From positions 123,237 to 187,236 of the forward strand of contig PHCV01000002.1 of NCBI GenBank assembly GCA_002842395.1: DNA of 64,000 nucleotides. The letters run 5' to 3'. A program made the position numbers and the translations under genes. Every line of letters begins with the position of its first letter. The first letter of the stretch is position 1. Shown here piece after piece: positions 43,974-55,252 of the stretch. The stretch comes from Betaproteobacteria bacterium HGW-Betaproteobacteria-11 (GTDB lineage: Bacteria > Pseudomonadota > Gammaproteobacteria > Burkholderiales > Rhodocyclaceae). Under the pieces are notes generated by a model. The model did not search any database. It saw only the letters and a program-made list of their open reading frames with translations, and was not told the DNA's origin.

Positions 43974-45170
43974 ATGAATGACGACATTGTCATCGCCGCT
44001 GCCGCCCGCACCCCGATCGGCGGCTTCATGGGTGATTTCGCCACGCTTGCCGCGCCGCAACTCGGCAGCACGGCAATCAAGGCGGCGGTCGACCGCGCCG
44101 GATTGACCGCAGAGCAGATCGATGAAGTCCTCATGGGCTGCGTGCTGCCCGCCGGCCTCGGCCAGGCGCCGGCGCGACAGGCGGCGCTCGGTGCCGGCCT
44201 GCCGCCCGCCGCCGGGTGCACGACGGTGAACAAGATGTGCGGTTCGGGCATGCGTGCGGTGATGTTCGCGCATGACATGTTGCGCGCCGGCAGCGCCGGA
44301 ATCATCGTCGCCGGCGGCATGGAGTCGATGAGCAACGCCCCCTATCTGCTGCCCAAGGCACGCGCCGGCCTGCGCCTCGGTCATGGCGAGGTGAAGGATC
44401 ACATGTTCCTCGACGGGCTCGAAGATGCCTATGCAAGGGACGAAAAAGGCGGAGGCCGCCTGATGGGCAGCTTCGCCGAGGATTGCGCCGCGCAGTATGG
44501 CTTCAGCCGGGAAATGCAGGATGAGTTCGCCATCGCCTCCACCCGGCGCGCCGTGCAGGCCGGCAGCGACGGCAGCTTCGCCTGGGAGATCGCGCCGGTC
44601 ACCGTCGCCGGTCGCAGGGGCGAGACGCTCATCGAGCGCGACGAGCAGCCGTTCAAGGCCGATCTCGACCGGATTCCGGCCCTGAAGCCGGCGTTTCGCA
44701 AAGATGGCACGGTGACCGCCGCCAATGCCTCCTCGATCTCCGACGGCGCGGCCGCGCTGGTGCTGCTGCGCGCTAGCACCGCCGCGCGGCTCGGCATTTC
44801 GCCCGTCGCCCGGCTGGTCGGCCACGCCACCTTCGCCCAGGCGCCGGCCCTGTTCACCACCGCCCCGGCCGGCTCGATCCGCAAGCTGCTTGCCGGCAAT
44901 GACTGGCAGGTGGCCGACATCGACCTGTGGGAGATCAACGAAGCCTTCGCCGTGGTCACCCTGGCCGCGATGCACGACCTCGGCCTGGCGCATGACAAGG
45001 TCAACATCCATGGCGGCGCCTGCGCGCTCGGCCATCCGATCGGCGCTTCCGGCGCGCGGATCATCACCACCCTGATCGGCGCCCTGCGCAAAACGGGCGG
45101 CCGGCGCGGCATCGCCAGCCTGTGCATCGGCGGCGGCGAAGCCACGGCAGTAGGCATCGAGCTATGCTGA
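43974..45170 (+). CDS. Thiolase (acetyl-CoA C-acetyltransferase)
   Basis: 398-aa degradative/biosynthetic thiolase. Catalytic residues: Cys in TTVNKMCGSGMRAVMF, His in GGACALGHPIGASGARI, Cys in SLCIGGGEATA. In this operon it should cleave acetoacetyl-CoA derived from HMG-CoA lyase products to two acetyl-CoA, or run backwards to supply PHB precursors for the nearby phaC. It follows liuA by 11 bases. Confidence 0.93.
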   Translation: MNDDIVIAAAARTPIGGFMGDFATLAAPQLGSTAIKAAVDRAGLTAEQIDEVLMGCVLPAGLGQAPARQAALGAGLPPAAGCTTVNKMCGSGMRAVMFAHDMLRAGSAGIIVAGGMESMSNAPYLLPKARAGLRLGHGEVKDHMFLDGLEDAYARDEKGGGRLMGSFAEDCAAQYGFSREMQDEFAIASTRRAVQAGSDGSFAWEIAPVTVAGRRGETLIERDEQPFKADLDRIPALKPAFRKDGTVTAANASSISDGAAALVLLRASTAARLGISPVARLVGHATFAQAPALFTTAPAGSIRKLLAGNDWQVADIDLWEINEAFAVVTLAAMHDLGLAHDKVNIHGGACALGHPIGASGARIITTLIGALRKTGGRRGIASLCIGGGEATAVGIELC

Positions 45171-45201
45171 CGCCGATGGCAGCGGGTCGGAAGGGGCCCT
45201 G

Positions 45202-45800
45202 ATGAAAACCATCGAGTTCTGGTTCGACTTCACCTCGCCGTATTCCTATCTGGCCGCAACGCGGATCGACGACCTCGCCGCGAAACATGGCCGCACGGTG
45301 ACCTGGCATCCCTTCCTGCTCGGCGCCATCTTCCAGAAAACCGGCGGCCAGCCGCCGCTCGATGTGCCGCTCAAGGGCGATTACAGCCGGCGCGATTTCG
45401 CCCGCTCCGCGCGCTTCCTCGGCGTGCCATTTCGTTTCCCGGCGCGCTTTCCGCTGCCGACCCAGGCCGCGGCGCGGGCGTTCTACTGGCTCGACGCGCA
45501 GTTTCCGACGCTGGCCAAACCATTCGCCCAGGCCATGTTCACGGCATTGTTCGTCGAGGGCCGCGACATCTCCGCGCCGGAGGTGGTACTCGACCTCGCC
45601 GCCGGCCTCGGCATCGAGCGCGAGGCCCTCAGCGCAGCGCTCGCCTCGCCGCCACTCAAGGCACAACTGGTCGCGGTCAACCAGGCGGCGCTCGACAAGG
45701 GCATTTTCGGCGCACCCTTCGTCATCATCGACGGCGAGCCGTTCTGGGGCGCCGACCGGCTGCCGCAGATCGAGCAGTGGCTGACCACGGGAGGTTTCTG

Positions 45801-45801
<1 letters not shown>
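45202..45801 (+). CDS. DsbA-like 2-hydroxychromene-2-carboxylate isomerase family protein
   Basis: 199-aa thioredoxin-fold protein of the kappa-GST/HCCA isomerase family, which uses glutathione to isomerise aromatic-ring breakdown products. Seen: [18 protein letters not shown] with the conserved Ser in place of the DsbA cysteine, [21 protein letters not shown] (cis-Pro loop). It is cytoplasmic. Its presence inside a leucine operon, overlapping liuB as TGATG, is unusual because no aromatic pathway gene is nearby. The real substrate may differ. Confidence 0.85.
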
Positions 45802-47408
<1,607 letters not shown>

Positions 47409-47422
47409 TCCTGGAGCCTTCC

Positions 47423-48208
47423 ATGACCCAATCCGTCTTGAGTGAAATCGACGCCGGCATCGGCATCCTCACCCTCAACCGGCCGGAGCGGCACAACGCC
47501 TTCGATGCCGCCGTGATCGACGAACTGGCCCGGGCCATCGCAGCCATGACGAACGATGAGCGGGTGCGCGTGGTCGTGCTCTCCAGCACCGGCAAGAGCT
47601 TTTGCGCCGGCGCCGATCTCGACTGGATGCGCCGCGCCGCCAGCCTGCCGGCCGCGGACAACCTGCGCGAGGCGCGCGAGCTGGCCCGCATGCTCAATTT
47701 GCTCAAGACCTGCCCCAAGCCGGTGATCGCCCGCGTGCAGGGCCCGGCCTATGGCGGCGGCGTCGGCCTCATCGCCTGCTGTGACATTGTCATCGCCACC
47801 TTCGATGCGCAGTTTTCGCTCTCCGAGGTCAAGCTCGGCCTGATCCCGGCGACCATCGGCCCGCATGTGATCGCCGCCATCGGCGAACGCCATGCGCGGC
47901 GCTACATGCTCAGCGCCGAGCGCTTTTCCGCCCGCGAGGCCTATCGCATCGGCCTGCTCCACGAACTGGTGGTCGATGCGCCGGCGCTCGATGAAGCCAT
48001 CGGCGAGCTGACCGCGGCGCTGCTCGGGAACGGCCCGCAGGCGCTGGCCGAATGCAAGCGGATGATCGCCGACTATGCCGGCCGCGCGCTCGACGAGGAA
48101 CTGCTCGAGGACTCGGCGCAGCGCATCACCCGTCTGCGCGCGGGCAGCGAGGGCCGCGAGGGAATGGACGCCTTTCTGCAGAGACGGCCGCCGGGCTGGG
48201 TGCGCTGA
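47423..48208 (+). CDS. liuC: Methylglutaconyl-CoA hydratase (enoyl-CoA hydratase family)
   Basis: Hydrates 3-methylglutaconyl-CoA to HMG-CoA. The 261-aa crotonase has the oxyanion-hole segments SSTGKSFCAGADLDWM and GPAYGGGVGLIACCDIVIA, with the active-site Glu region FSLSEVKLGLIPATIGPHVI. The position between the two carboxylase subunits is the standard liuB-liuC-liuD order, which supports the specific assignment over a general enoyl-CoA hydratase. Confidence 0.92.
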   Translation: MTQSVLSEIDAGIGILTLNRPERHNAFDAAVIDELARAIAAMTNDERVRVVVLSSTGKSFCAGADLDWMRRAASLPAADNLREARELARMLNLLKTCPKPVIARVQGPAYGGGVGLIACCDIVIATFDAQFSLSEVKLGLIPATIGPHVIAAIGERHARRYMLSAERFSAREAYRIGLLHELVVDAPALDEAIGELTAALLGNGPQALAECKRMIADYAGRALDEELLEDSAQRITRLRAGSEGREGMDAFLQRRPPGWVR

Positions 48209-48210
48209 CC

Positions 48211-50229
48211 ATGTTCGAAACAATCCTGATCGCCAATCGAGGGGAGATCGCCTGCCGGGTGATCCGCACCTGCCGCCGACTCGGCATCCGCAGCGTGGCC
48301 GTGTATTCGGAGGCCGATGCCAATGCCCGCCACGTACGCCTGGCCGACGAGGCGGTGTGCATCGGCCCGGCGGCGGCGCGCGAATCCTATCTCGCCATCG
48401 ACAAGATCATCGGCGCAGCCAAGGCCACCGGCGCCCAGGCGATCCATCCCGGCTATGGCTTCCTTTCCGAAAACGAAACCTTTGCCGAAGCCTGCGCCGC
48501 GGCCGGTGTGGTTTTCATCGGCCCGCCAGTCACGGCAATCCACGCCATGGGTTCGAAATCCGAAGCCAAGAAGCTGATGGAGAAAGCCGGCGTGCCGCTG
48601 ACCCCCGGCTACCACGGCGACAACCAGGAACCGGATTTCCTCAGGCAGCAGGCCGACCGGATCGGTTATCCGGTGCTGATCAAGGCCGCCGCCGGCGGTG
48701 GCGGCAAGGGCATGCGCGCCGTCGACCAGAGCAAGGACTTTCTTGATGCGCTGGCTTCCTGCCGGCGTGAGGCGGCAGCCTCCTTCGGCGACGATCACGT
48801 GCTGATCGAGAAATACCTGCAACGCCCGCGGCATATCGAGTTCCAGATTTTCGCCGATGCCCACGGCAACGTCCTGCATCTGTTCGAGCGCGATTGCTCG
48901 GTACAGCGCCGTCACCAGAAGGTGCTGGAAGAAGCCCCGGCGCCCGGCATGACGGCCGAACGGCGCGCGGCGATGGGCCAGGCCGCCGTCGCCGCGGCGC
49001 GGGCCGTCGGCTACGTCGGCGCCGGCACGGTCGAGTTCATCGTGAATCAGGACGGCACCTTCTACTTCATGGAAATGAACACCCGGCTACAGGTCGAGCA
49101 TCCGGTCACCGAGATGATCACCGGCCTCGACCTGGTCGAGTGGCAACTGAAAGTCGGCGCTGGCGAGACGCTGCCGCTAACCCAGGAACAGGTCGTCATC
49201 CGCGGTCATGCGCTGGAAGCACGCATCTATGCCGAAGACCCGGACAAGGGCTTCCTGCCCTCCGTCGGGCGCCTCTCGCATCTCTCCGCGGCGGCCGAAA
49301 CACTCCATGTGCGCATCGACAGCGGAGTCGAGCAGGGCGATGAAATCAGCCCGCATTACGATCCGCTGATCGCCAAGCTGATCGTCTGGGACGATGGCGA
49401 AACCAGCCCCCGCGAACGGGCACGGCTGCGGATGCTCAAGGCGCTGGCCGACTATCGGGTGGTTGGCGTGACGACCAATATCGGCTTTCTCTCGCGACTC
49501 GTCGCCGCTCCGGCCTTCGCCCAGGCCGATCTCGATACCGGCCTGATCGAACGCGAGCGCACTTTCCTGTTTCCGGCCACGGCCGAACCGCCGGCCGAGG
49601 TCTGGCTGCTGGCGGCGCTGGCCGAATTGCTGCACGCCGAGGCGGCCGCAACGCACCGGAGCGAAGCCGGTCGTGACCCGTACTCGCCCTGGCGCCGGGT
49701 CGATGGCTGGCGCCTCGATGGCCATGCCCGGCGGACAGTGCACCTGCGCTGCGCGGAGAGCGAAAAAAGCCTCCTCGCAACCCCGGCCGGATCTGGCTTC
49801 ATCCTGGAACTCGACGGCCATCCTTGCGCCGTGTCGGGCCGCCTCGCTGCCGACGGTACGCTCGCCGCCGACCTCGGCGGGAGACGGCTCGGCGCCAGCG
49901 TGATTGCCGCCGGTGAGACACGCCATGTGTTCATCGACGGCGCGCGCCATGTACTGAGTGTGATCGACCCGTTGTTCCATGCCGCCTCCGGCAGCCGGGC
50001 GGAGCACGGCGTCGTCGCGCCGATGCCGGGCAAGGTCGTCGCCCACCTGGTTACGCCCGGTAGTCGCGTCGAGGCGGGCACGCCGCTGCTGATTCTTGAG
50101 GCGATGAAGATGGAGCATGCGCTCACTGCGTCAGCGCCGGGCATGGTGCGGTCGTTTCATTTCGCGGTCGGCGAGCAGGTCACGGATGGCGTGGAGCTAG
50201 TAGAATTCGAGCCCACTCAAGACACGTGA
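48211..50229 (+). CDS. liuD: Methylcrotonyl-CoA carboxylase, alpha (biotin) subunit
   Basis: 672-aa three-part subunit: biotin carboxylase (about 1-450; IANRGEIACRVIRTCRRLGI, ATP-grasp loop KAAAGGGGKGMR, EMNTRLQVEHPVTEMITG), a linker domain, and the biotin-carrier domain with the lysine in LEAMKMEHALTA near residue 636. It carboxylates biotin, which LiuB then uses; BirA in this window should load the biotin. At LKVGAGETLPLT the DNA matches R1 over about 22 bases, in a place where relatives already have a VAAGEPLPL-like sequence. Length is normal. Confidence 0.95.
   Translation: MFETILIANRGEIACRVIRTCRRLGIRSVAVYSEADANARHVRLADEAVCIGPAAARESYLAIDKIIGAAKATGAQAIHPGYGFLSENETFAEACAAAGVVFIGPPVTAIHAMGSKSEAKKLMEKAGVPLTPGYHGDNQEPDFLRQQADRIGYPVLIKAAAGGGGKGMRAVDQSKDFLDALASCRREAAASFGDDHVLIEKYLQRPRHIEFQIFADAHGNVLHLFERDCSVQRRHQKVLEEAPAPGMTAERRAAMGQAAVAAARAVGYVGAGTVEFIVNQDGTFYFMEMNTRLQVEHPVTEMITGLDLVEWQLKVGAGETLPLTQEQVVIRGHALEARIYAEDPDKGFLPSVGRLSHLSAAAETLHVRIDSGVEQGDEISPHYDPLIAKLIVWDDGETSPRERARLRMLKALADYRVVGVTTNIGFLSRLVAAPAFAQADLDTGLIERERTFLFPATAEPPAEVWLLAALAELLHAEAAATHRSEAGRDPYSPWRRVDGWRLDGHARRTVHLRCAESEKSLLATPAGSGFILELDGHPCAVSGRLAADGTLAADLGGRRLGASVIAAGETRHVFIDGARHVLSVIDPLFHAASGSRAEHGVVAPMPGKVVAHLVTPGSRVEAGTPLLILEAMKMEHALTASAPGMVRSFHFAVGEQVTDGVELVEFEPTQDT
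49149..49172 (+). repeat. R1-like sequence, copy 13 (inside liuD)
   Basis: GAAAGTCGGCGCTGG then CGAGACG, 22 bases exact, diverging as CTGCCG. It replaces a normally similar peptide without changing length. Confidence 0.45.
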
Positions 50230-50235
50230 TCCCGC

Positions 50236-51153
50236 ATGGCGCTTCCCAGCAAAGTCCGCATCGTCGAAGTCGGTCCCCGTGACGGGCTGCAAAACGAACC
50301 CAAAAGCATTCCCACCGCCACCAAGATCGAATTGATCCGCCGGCTGGCCGCTTGCGGCCTCAGGTCGATCGAAGCCACGGCGTTCGTATCGCCGCGCTGG
50401 GTGCCGCAGATGAAGGACGCCGCCAAGGTGCTGGCCGCGCTCGACAGACAGGCGGAGGTGGCCTATCCGGTGCTCACCCCCAACCTCAAGGGCTTCGAGG
50501 ATGCCCTGGCCGCCGGCGCCCGTGAAGTGGCGGTGTTCGGCGCCGCCTCGGAAACCTTCTCGCAGAAGAACATCAACTGCTCGATCAGCGAAGCCCTGCA
50601 GCGCTTCGAGCCGATCCTCGAGGCGGCCAAGGCGGCCGACGTCAAGGTACGCGGCTACGTCTCTTGCGTCCTCGGCTGCCCCTACCAGGGCGAGGTCGCG
50701 CCGCTGGCGGTGGCCGAGGTGGCCCATGCCCTGTTCGAGATGGGCTGTTATGAAGTCAGCCTCGGCGACACCATCGGCGCCGGCACCCCGGAAAAAACCA
50801 AGGTCATGCTCGAGGCCGTGGCCCGCCGCGTGCCGCTGAAAAAACTCGCCGGGCATTTCCACGACACCTGGGGCATGGCTATTGCCAACATCTACGCCGC
50901 GCTCGAAGTCGGCGTCTCGGTCTTCGACAGTTCGATCGCCGGTCTCGGCGGCTGCCCCTACGCGCCCGGCGCCGCGGGCAACGTCGCCACCGAGGACGTG
51001 GTCTGGCTGCTCAAGGGACTCGGCATCGATCACGGCCTCGACCTCAATGCACTGGTCGACACCGCCGCCTGGATCAGCGGTGAACTCGGCCGCGAGCCGG
51101 CCTCGCGCGTGACCCGCGCCATCCTCGCCAAGCGCGCTGCGGCAGCCTGCTGA
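50236..51153 (+). CDS. liuE: Hydroxymethylglutaryl-CoA lyase
   Basis: Cleaves HMG-CoA to acetoacetate and acetyl-CoA, the last special step of leucine catabolism. 305 aa. TIM-barrel signatures: VEVGPRDGLQNEPKSIPT, AFVSPRWVPQM, HFHDTWGMAIANIYAAL (metal His), and the catalytic-Cys loop GGCPYAPGAAGNVATED. It closes the operon liuR-A-thiolase-isomerase-B-C-D-E; the liuD stop is seven bases before its ATG. A small hairpin repeat follows. Confidence 0.96.
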   Translation: MALPSKVRIVEVGPRDGLQNEPKSIPTATKIELIRRLAACGLRSIEATAFVSPRWVPQMKDAAKVLAALDRQAEVAYPVLTPNLKGFEDALAAGAREVAVFGAASETFSQKNINCSISEALQRFEPILEAAKAADVKVRGYVSCVLGCPYQGEVAPLAVAEVAHALFEMGCYEVSLGDTIGAGTPEKTKVMLEAVARRVPLKKLAGHFHDTWGMAIANIYAALEVGVSVFDSSIAGLGGCPYAPGAAGNVATEDVVWLLKGLGIDHGLDLNALVDTAAWISGELGREPASRVTRAILAKRAAAAC

Positions 51154-51162
51154 ATCGATCCC

Positions 51163-51199
51163 CTGGATTCCCGGGCGTGTCGGGACCGCGGGAATGACC
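51163..51199. repeat. REP-like hairpin between liuE and mnmH
   Basis: GGATTCCCGGGCGTGTCGGG then ACCGCGGGAATGAC: an imperfect palindrome of the ATTCCCG/CGGGAAT type. The motif CGGGTGTGTCGAGACCGCGG in element B copy 2 (25949-25975) is closely related. It may terminate the two converging genes. Confidence 0.6.
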
Positions 51200-51203
51200 G
51201 GCT

Positions 51204-52244
51204 TCACTCCATCAATCTTTCGGCGAGCAGGTCCAGGTTTGTTTCGTCCAGAGCATCGGCAACCAGCCGGTGGCTGTCGTCCCGCACCGCGAAATGGCGG
51301 GCTTGCGAACTGCGGTAAGCCGGATCGTAGTGCGCTTCGAGCAGCTCGGCCACCAGATCGGCGAACCGCCCCGCATCGATCATTTGCTGCCAGCGCGCGA
51401 TGGTTTCGTTGCCGCGCAAGGGGCGCAGGACATCGAGGCAGGCCTTGAGCTTTTCCGGCGCGGTCAGCCAACAAGCATATTCGTCGAGCAGGAACCGCGT
51501 CCGCGCGGCGAGCGGCGCTTCGATGACGAAGGGCTCGGCCGCGCGGATCGCGGCCAGCAAGGCGCTCGGAAGGTAGAGCCGGCCGATGCGCCGCGACTCG
51601 GCTTCGACCCATACCGGCGCGCTGCCGGAAAATCCACGCAAGGCCTGCCCAAGCAGGGTTTCGAACCGTTTCTGGCCGGGCTGGGCGAGCGCGGGCAGCG
51701 CACCGAGCACCGAGCCCCGGTGTCCGGCCAGCGCCTCCAGATCGAGCACCTGCCCGCCCCGCCGGGCCAGCGCCGCGAGCAACCGGGTCTTGCCGCTGCC
51801 GGTCGGGCCGGTGATCACCCGCCACCCGAGCTGCTGCGGCAGCTCCTCGAGCTCGGCCATTACCTGCCGGCGGTAGGCCTTGTAGCCGCCTTCGAGCTGA
51901 CGGGCATCCCAGCCGATGGCGCGCAGCACCTGCACCATCGCGCCCGAGCGCTGGCCGCCGCGCCAGCACATGACCAGCGGGCGCCAGTGCTTGGGCTTTT
52001 CGATGAAATGTTCTTGCAGATGGCGGCCGATCGCCGCGGCGACGTAGGCCGCGCCGACGCGACGCGCCGCGAAGGGCGAGACCTGCGTGTAGAGCGTGCC
52101 GATCTCGGCGCGTTGAACGTCGTCGAGCACCGGGCAGTTGATCGCACCGGGGATGTGATCCTCGGCGAACTCGGCCGGCGAGCGAACGTCGACGATCTGA
52201 TCGAAGTCGGCGAGCTGTGTTACGGTAGCGACCCCGATTTTCAT
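51204..52244 (-). CDS. mnmH: tRNA 2-selenouridine synthase
   Basis: Converts 2-thiouridine at the wobble position of some tRNAs to 2-selenouridine using selenophosphate (also via geranylation). The 346-aa protein has an N-terminal rhodanese domain (IVDVRSPAEFAEDHIPGAIN; Cys93 in VMCWRGGQRS) and a C-terminal P-loop domain (ITGPTGSGKTRLL, about 141-153). I use the ATG at 52244. It is divergent from selD, which supplies its substrate, a common pairing. No selA or selB is visible in the window. Confidence 0.94.
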   Translation of the reverse strand: MKIGVATVTQLADFDQIVDVRSPAEFAEDHIPGAINCPVLDDVQRAEIGTLYTQVSPFAARRVGAAYVAAAIGRHLQEHFIEKPKHWRPLVMCWRGGQRSGAMVQVLRAIGWDARQLEGGYKAYRRQVMAELEELPQQLGWRVITGPTGSGKTRLLAALARRGGQVLDLEALAGHRGSVLGALPALAQPGQKRFETLLGQALRGFSGSAPVWVEAESRRIGRLYLPSALLAAIRAAEPFVIEAPLAARTRFLLDEYACWLTAPEKLKACLDVLRPLRGNETIARWQQMIDAGRFADLVAELLEAHYDPAYRSSQARHFAVRDDSHRLVADALDETNLDLLAERLME

Positions 52245-52328
52245 GATCGAAAGGCAAGTCCGGGAAAGGACGTATTGTAATTCCCGCACCGCGACCCGAA
52301 GCTCGCACACAAGGAAAGTCCGCGCACC

Positions 52329-53399
52329 ATGAACAGTTCCGCAACGATACCCGGCGAGCCGATCCGGCTCACCCGTTTTTCCCACGGCGGCGGTTGTGGC
52401 TGCAAGATCGCACCCGCCGTGCTGCAACAAATCCTCGCCCGAACCCCGCCCGGACTCCTGCCGCCGGAGCTGCTGGTCGGCATCGCCTCGTCCGACGATG
52501 CGGCGGTCTATCGCCTGAATGACGAGCAGGCGATCGTCGCCACCACCGATTTCTTCACCCCGATCGTCGATGACCCCTACGACTTCGGTCGCATCGCCGC
52601 CGCCAATGCGCTGTCCGACGTCTATGCGATGGGCGGCCGCCCGCTGTTCGCCCTGGCCATCGTCGGCATGCCGCTCGACAAGCTGCCGCCCGAGGTCATC
52701 GGCCGCATCCTCGAAGGCGGCGCCGACCTCTGCCGCGAGGCCGGCATTCCGATCGCCGGCGGCCATTCGATCGACGTGCCGGAACCCATCTACGGGCTGG
52801 TCGCCATCGGCCTGGTGCCCCCGGCGCGCGTCAAGCGCAACGACCGGGCGCGGGTGGGCGACACGCTGATCCTCGGCAAGCCGCTGGGCATCGGCATCCT
52901 TTCCGCCGCGCTGAAGAAAGGCCTGCTCGACGACCACGGTTATGCCGACATGCTGCGCTGGACCACGCTGCTCAACCGCGCCGGCGAGCAGCTGGCCGCC
53001 CTCGACGGGGTGCACGCGCTGACCGATGTCACCGGCTTTGGCCTGGCCGGGCATCTGCTGGAAATTTGTCGTGGTTCACGGCTTGCCGCGTGTGTCGAAT
53101 TTTCCCGCCTGCCACGCCTTGCCGCAGCCGAGCGGCACCTGGCGTCAGGCATCCAGACCGGCGCCTCGGCGCGCAACTGGGCAAGCTACGGGCAGGAGGT
53201 GCGCATTGGCGACGACCTGGAGGCCGTGGCACGCACCTGGGTCACCGACCCGCAAACCTCGGGCGGCCTGCTGGTGGCCTGCGCGCCCGGGGCGGCCGCG
53301 GAAGTGCTCGAGCTGTTGCGCGCCACCGGCTGTACCGAGGCCGCGGTGATCGGGCAGCTGGTCGCGGAAAGCCACCCCCGGCTCACGGTGGTCCGGTGA
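52329..53399 (+). CDS. selD: Selenide, water dikinase (selenophosphate synthetase)
   Basis: Makes selenophosphate from selenide and ATP for selenocysteine and selenouridine. 356 aa. The mobile active-site loop reads SHGGGCGCKIAP, with Cys23 at the catalytic position (Cys, not Sec) and Lys26. ATP-binding ASSDDAAVYRLN, ATTDFFTPIVDDPYDFGRIAAANALSDVYAMGG and GITDVTGFGLAGHLLE-like segments are intact. It is divergent from mnmH across an 84-base gap that must hold both promoters. Confidence 0.95.
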   Translation: MNSSATIPGEPIRLTRFSHGGGCGCKIAPAVLQQILARTPPGLLPPELLVGIASSDDAAVYRLNDEQAIVATTDFFTPIVDDPYDFGRIAAANALSDVYAMGGRPLFALAIVGMPLDKLPPEVIGRILEGGADLCREAGIPIAGGHSIDVPEPIYGLVAIGLVPPARVKRNDRARVGDTLILGKPLGIGILSAALKKGLLDDHGYADMLRWTTLLNRAGEQLAALDGVHALTDVTGFGLAGHLLEICRGSRLAACVEFSRLPRLAAAERHLASGIQTGASARNWASYGQEVRIGDDLEAVARTWVTDPQTSGGLLVACAPGAAAEVLELLRATGCTEAAVIGQLVAESHPRLTVVR

Positions 53400-53423
53400 G
53401 ACGAGAACAGGTTACAGAAAGAC

Positions 53424-53592
53424 CGTCATTCCGGACGGCCCCGGACTTGATCCGGGGACGAGCCGGAATCCAGACGGTGGTTTCTACGGAGCACCGAGGG
53501 CATCCCTGGATTCCGGCTTTCGCCGGAATGACGGCGCGAGGGGGAATTCCGGGGCCGTCACTCCGAACTCGATCCGGGCCCGGAATGATGCA
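53424..53592. repeat. Cluster of REP-like palindromes after selD
   Basis: Several ATTCCGG/CCGGAAT hairpins: GTCATTCCGGACGG with GAGCCGGAATCC, then GGATTCCGGCTTTCGCCGG with AATGAC, then GGGCCCGGAATGATGC. They also contain TTGATCCGGG units. No frame here is convincing. Confidence 0.7.
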
Positions 53593-53676
53593 ATCCCTGC
53601 CCGGGTGATGTATTTTCGTAATTGCTTCTAGAACTAAAGTTATAATTTCCCGCTCCAATTTCGAGCCGGGTATACC

Positions 53677-53922
53677 GTGAATCGTTCGGAACCTCTTTCC
53701 TCGCTGACCAGCGCCGACATGAAAGTCGGCGCTGATGAGACGCCGACTGCCTCGCCCTGCATCCAGGTCTGCCGCATGGACGGTGATTTTTGCTGCGGTT
53801 GCCGGCGCACCCTCGGTGAAATCGCCGAGTGGAGCCGGATGAGCGAGGCCGAGCGGCACCGCGTGCTGCAGCGCATCGAACGCCGGCAGGCGGCGTTCAC
53901 CCGCAGCATCGCCACCCCCTGA
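53677..53922 (+). CDS. DUF1289 domain protein carrying an R1 hairpin
   Basis: 81-aa protein. The DUF1289 core is [27 protein letters not shown], with four cysteines probably binding metal, followed by a helical tail. The N-terminal 25 residues ([16 protein letters not shown]) are not part of the family and are encoded by R1 sequence in inverted arrangement. Start ATG at 53677. It precedes rapZ by 47 bases on the same strand. Function unknown. Confidence 0.78.
   Translation: MNRSEPLSSLTSADMKVGADETPTASPCIQVCRMDGDFCCGCRRTLGEIAEWSRMSEAERHRVLQRIERRQAAFTRSIATP
53709..53748 (+). repeat. R1 copy 14 with an inverted half-copy (inside DUF1289 gene)
   Basis: CAGCGCCGAC-atgaaa-GTCGGCGCTG is a perfect 10-base stem with a 6-base loop, and the right arm continues as R1 (ATGAGACGCCGACTG). 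GTCGGCG and CGCCGAC give an alternative hairpin. Confidence 0.8.
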
Positions 53923-53969
53923 ACGCCCCGGTCGTGGTGGAAGCCGGCGCGATCCGCTATCCTTCGCCC

Positions 53970-54821
53970 ATGCAGCTCGTGCTCATCAGCGGCCTGTCCG
54001 GTTCCGGCAAGTCGATCGCGCTCAATGTCCTCGAGGACAGCGGCTATTACTGCGTCGACAACCTGCCGGCACCGCTGCTGGTCGAGCTGGTCGGCCATCT
54101 GCGCCGCGAAGGTCAGGCGCAGGTCGCCGTCGCGGTGGACATGCGCGGCGGAGCGAGCATCGCCGCGCTGCCGCCGCAACTGCGCCATCTCGAAGCGGAC
54201 GGCATCGCCGCGCAGTTCATCTTTCTCGACGCGCGCAATGACATCCTCATCCAGCGTTTTTCCGAGACCCGCCGCCGGCATCCGCTGGCCGCTGACGACC
54301 TGACCCTGGAAGAAGCCATCGTGCGCGAGCGCGAGGCGCTGGAAATGCTCGCCGCGCTCGGCCATCACATCGACACCAGCAACCTGCGGCCCAACGCCCT
54401 GCGCGCCTTCATCCGCGACTTCGTCACCCGTGCCATGGCCACCCCGGCGGCAAAACTGACCCTGCTGTTCGAGTCCTTCGGCTTCAAGCATGGCATTCCG
54501 CTCGACGCCGACCTGGTATTCGATGTCCGCTGCCTGCCCAATCCGCATTACGACCCGGCGCTGCGTCCGCTGAGCGGGCTCGATGCCGAGGTGATCGGCT
54601 TTCTCGAGGCCCAGCCGGAAGTGCGGAAAATGGCCGCCGACATCCGCGCCTTTCTCGAAACCTGGCTACCGGCCTATGTCCGCGACAACCGCAGCTACCT
54701 CACCGTCGCCCTCGGCTGCACCGGCGGCCAGCATCGTTCGGTGTACCTGGCGGAGCGGCTCGCCGCACATTTCCGCCCGCTGGCCAACGTGCTGGTACGG
54801 CATCGCGCACTGGCCGAATGA
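53970..54821 (+). CDS. rapZ: RNase adapter protein RapZ (nucleotide-binding)
   Basis: In E. coli RapZ guides the sRNA GlmZ to RNase E, tuning glucosamine-6-phosphate synthesis; it binds GlcN6P. The 283-aa protein has the P-loop [11 protein letters not shown] at 5-15, [11 protein letters not shown], and the conserved C-terminal [32 protein letters not shown] and [21 protein letters not shown]. The start is the ATG giving MQLVLISG; the longer frame overlaps the DUF1289 gene. hprK/ptsN, frequent neighbours, are not here. Confidence 0.94.
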   Translation: MQLVLISGLSGSGKSIALNVLEDSGYYCVDNLPAPLLVELVGHLRREGQAQVAVAVDMRGGASIAALPPQLRHLEADGIAAQFIFLDARNDILIQRFSETRRRHPLAADDLTLEEAIVREREALEMLAALGHHIDTSNLRPNALRAFIRDFVTRAMATPAAKLTLLFESFGFKHGIPLDADLVFDVRCLPNPHYDPALRPLSGLDAEVIGFLEAQPEVRKMAADIRAFLETWLPAYVRDNRSYLTVALGCTGGQHRSVYLAERLAAHFRPLANVLVRHRALAE

Positions 54822-55252
54822 ATCTGCCGGAAGAGCTGCGGACGTTGTTCGCCACGGCGCGGCAGGGCGCTCCGCAGCAGGCCTGGCACACGCTGTTCAA
54901 AGCCGGTGATTGGCTGCTGTTCGGCGTGCTGCTGGCCGCCTCAATCGCCGCCTATCCGTTGCTCTGGAAGGGCGGCGTCGCCGATCGCGCCATCGTCCGC
55001 CGCGATGGCCAGGTGGTGATCGAACTGGCGCTCGATGCGCCGCGCCAGGTCAGCGTCGCCGGCGCCCTCGGGCCCACGGTGATCGAAATCACACCCGGCC
55101 GCGCCCGCATCCTGGCCGATCCCGGGCCGCGCCAGATCTGCGTCCAGCAGGGCTGGCTGACCCACGCCAATGCCATCGCCATTTGCGCGCCGAGCCACAT
55201 CACCTTGCAGCTCGCCGGCAAACAGGGCAACTATGACTCGCTCAACTACTGA
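54818..55252 (+). CDS. NusG domain II-containing membrane-anchored protein
   Basis: 144 aa: one N-terminal membrane helix ([19 protein letters not shown], about 31-50) and an extracytoplasmic NusG-II beta domain ([51 protein letters not shown]). Such proteins commonly accompany Gx transporters, as here where the next gene overlaps by 20 bases, and often FMN-transfer/Rnf-type genes. It overlaps rapZ by four bases. Role unknown. Confidence 0.78.
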   Translation: MNLPEELRTLFATARQGAPQQAWHTLFKAGDWLLFGVLLAASIAAYPLLWKGGVADRAIVRRDGQVVIELALDAPRQVSVAGALGPTVIEITPGRARILADPGPRQICVQQGWLTHANAIAICAPSHITLQLAGKQGNYDSLNY

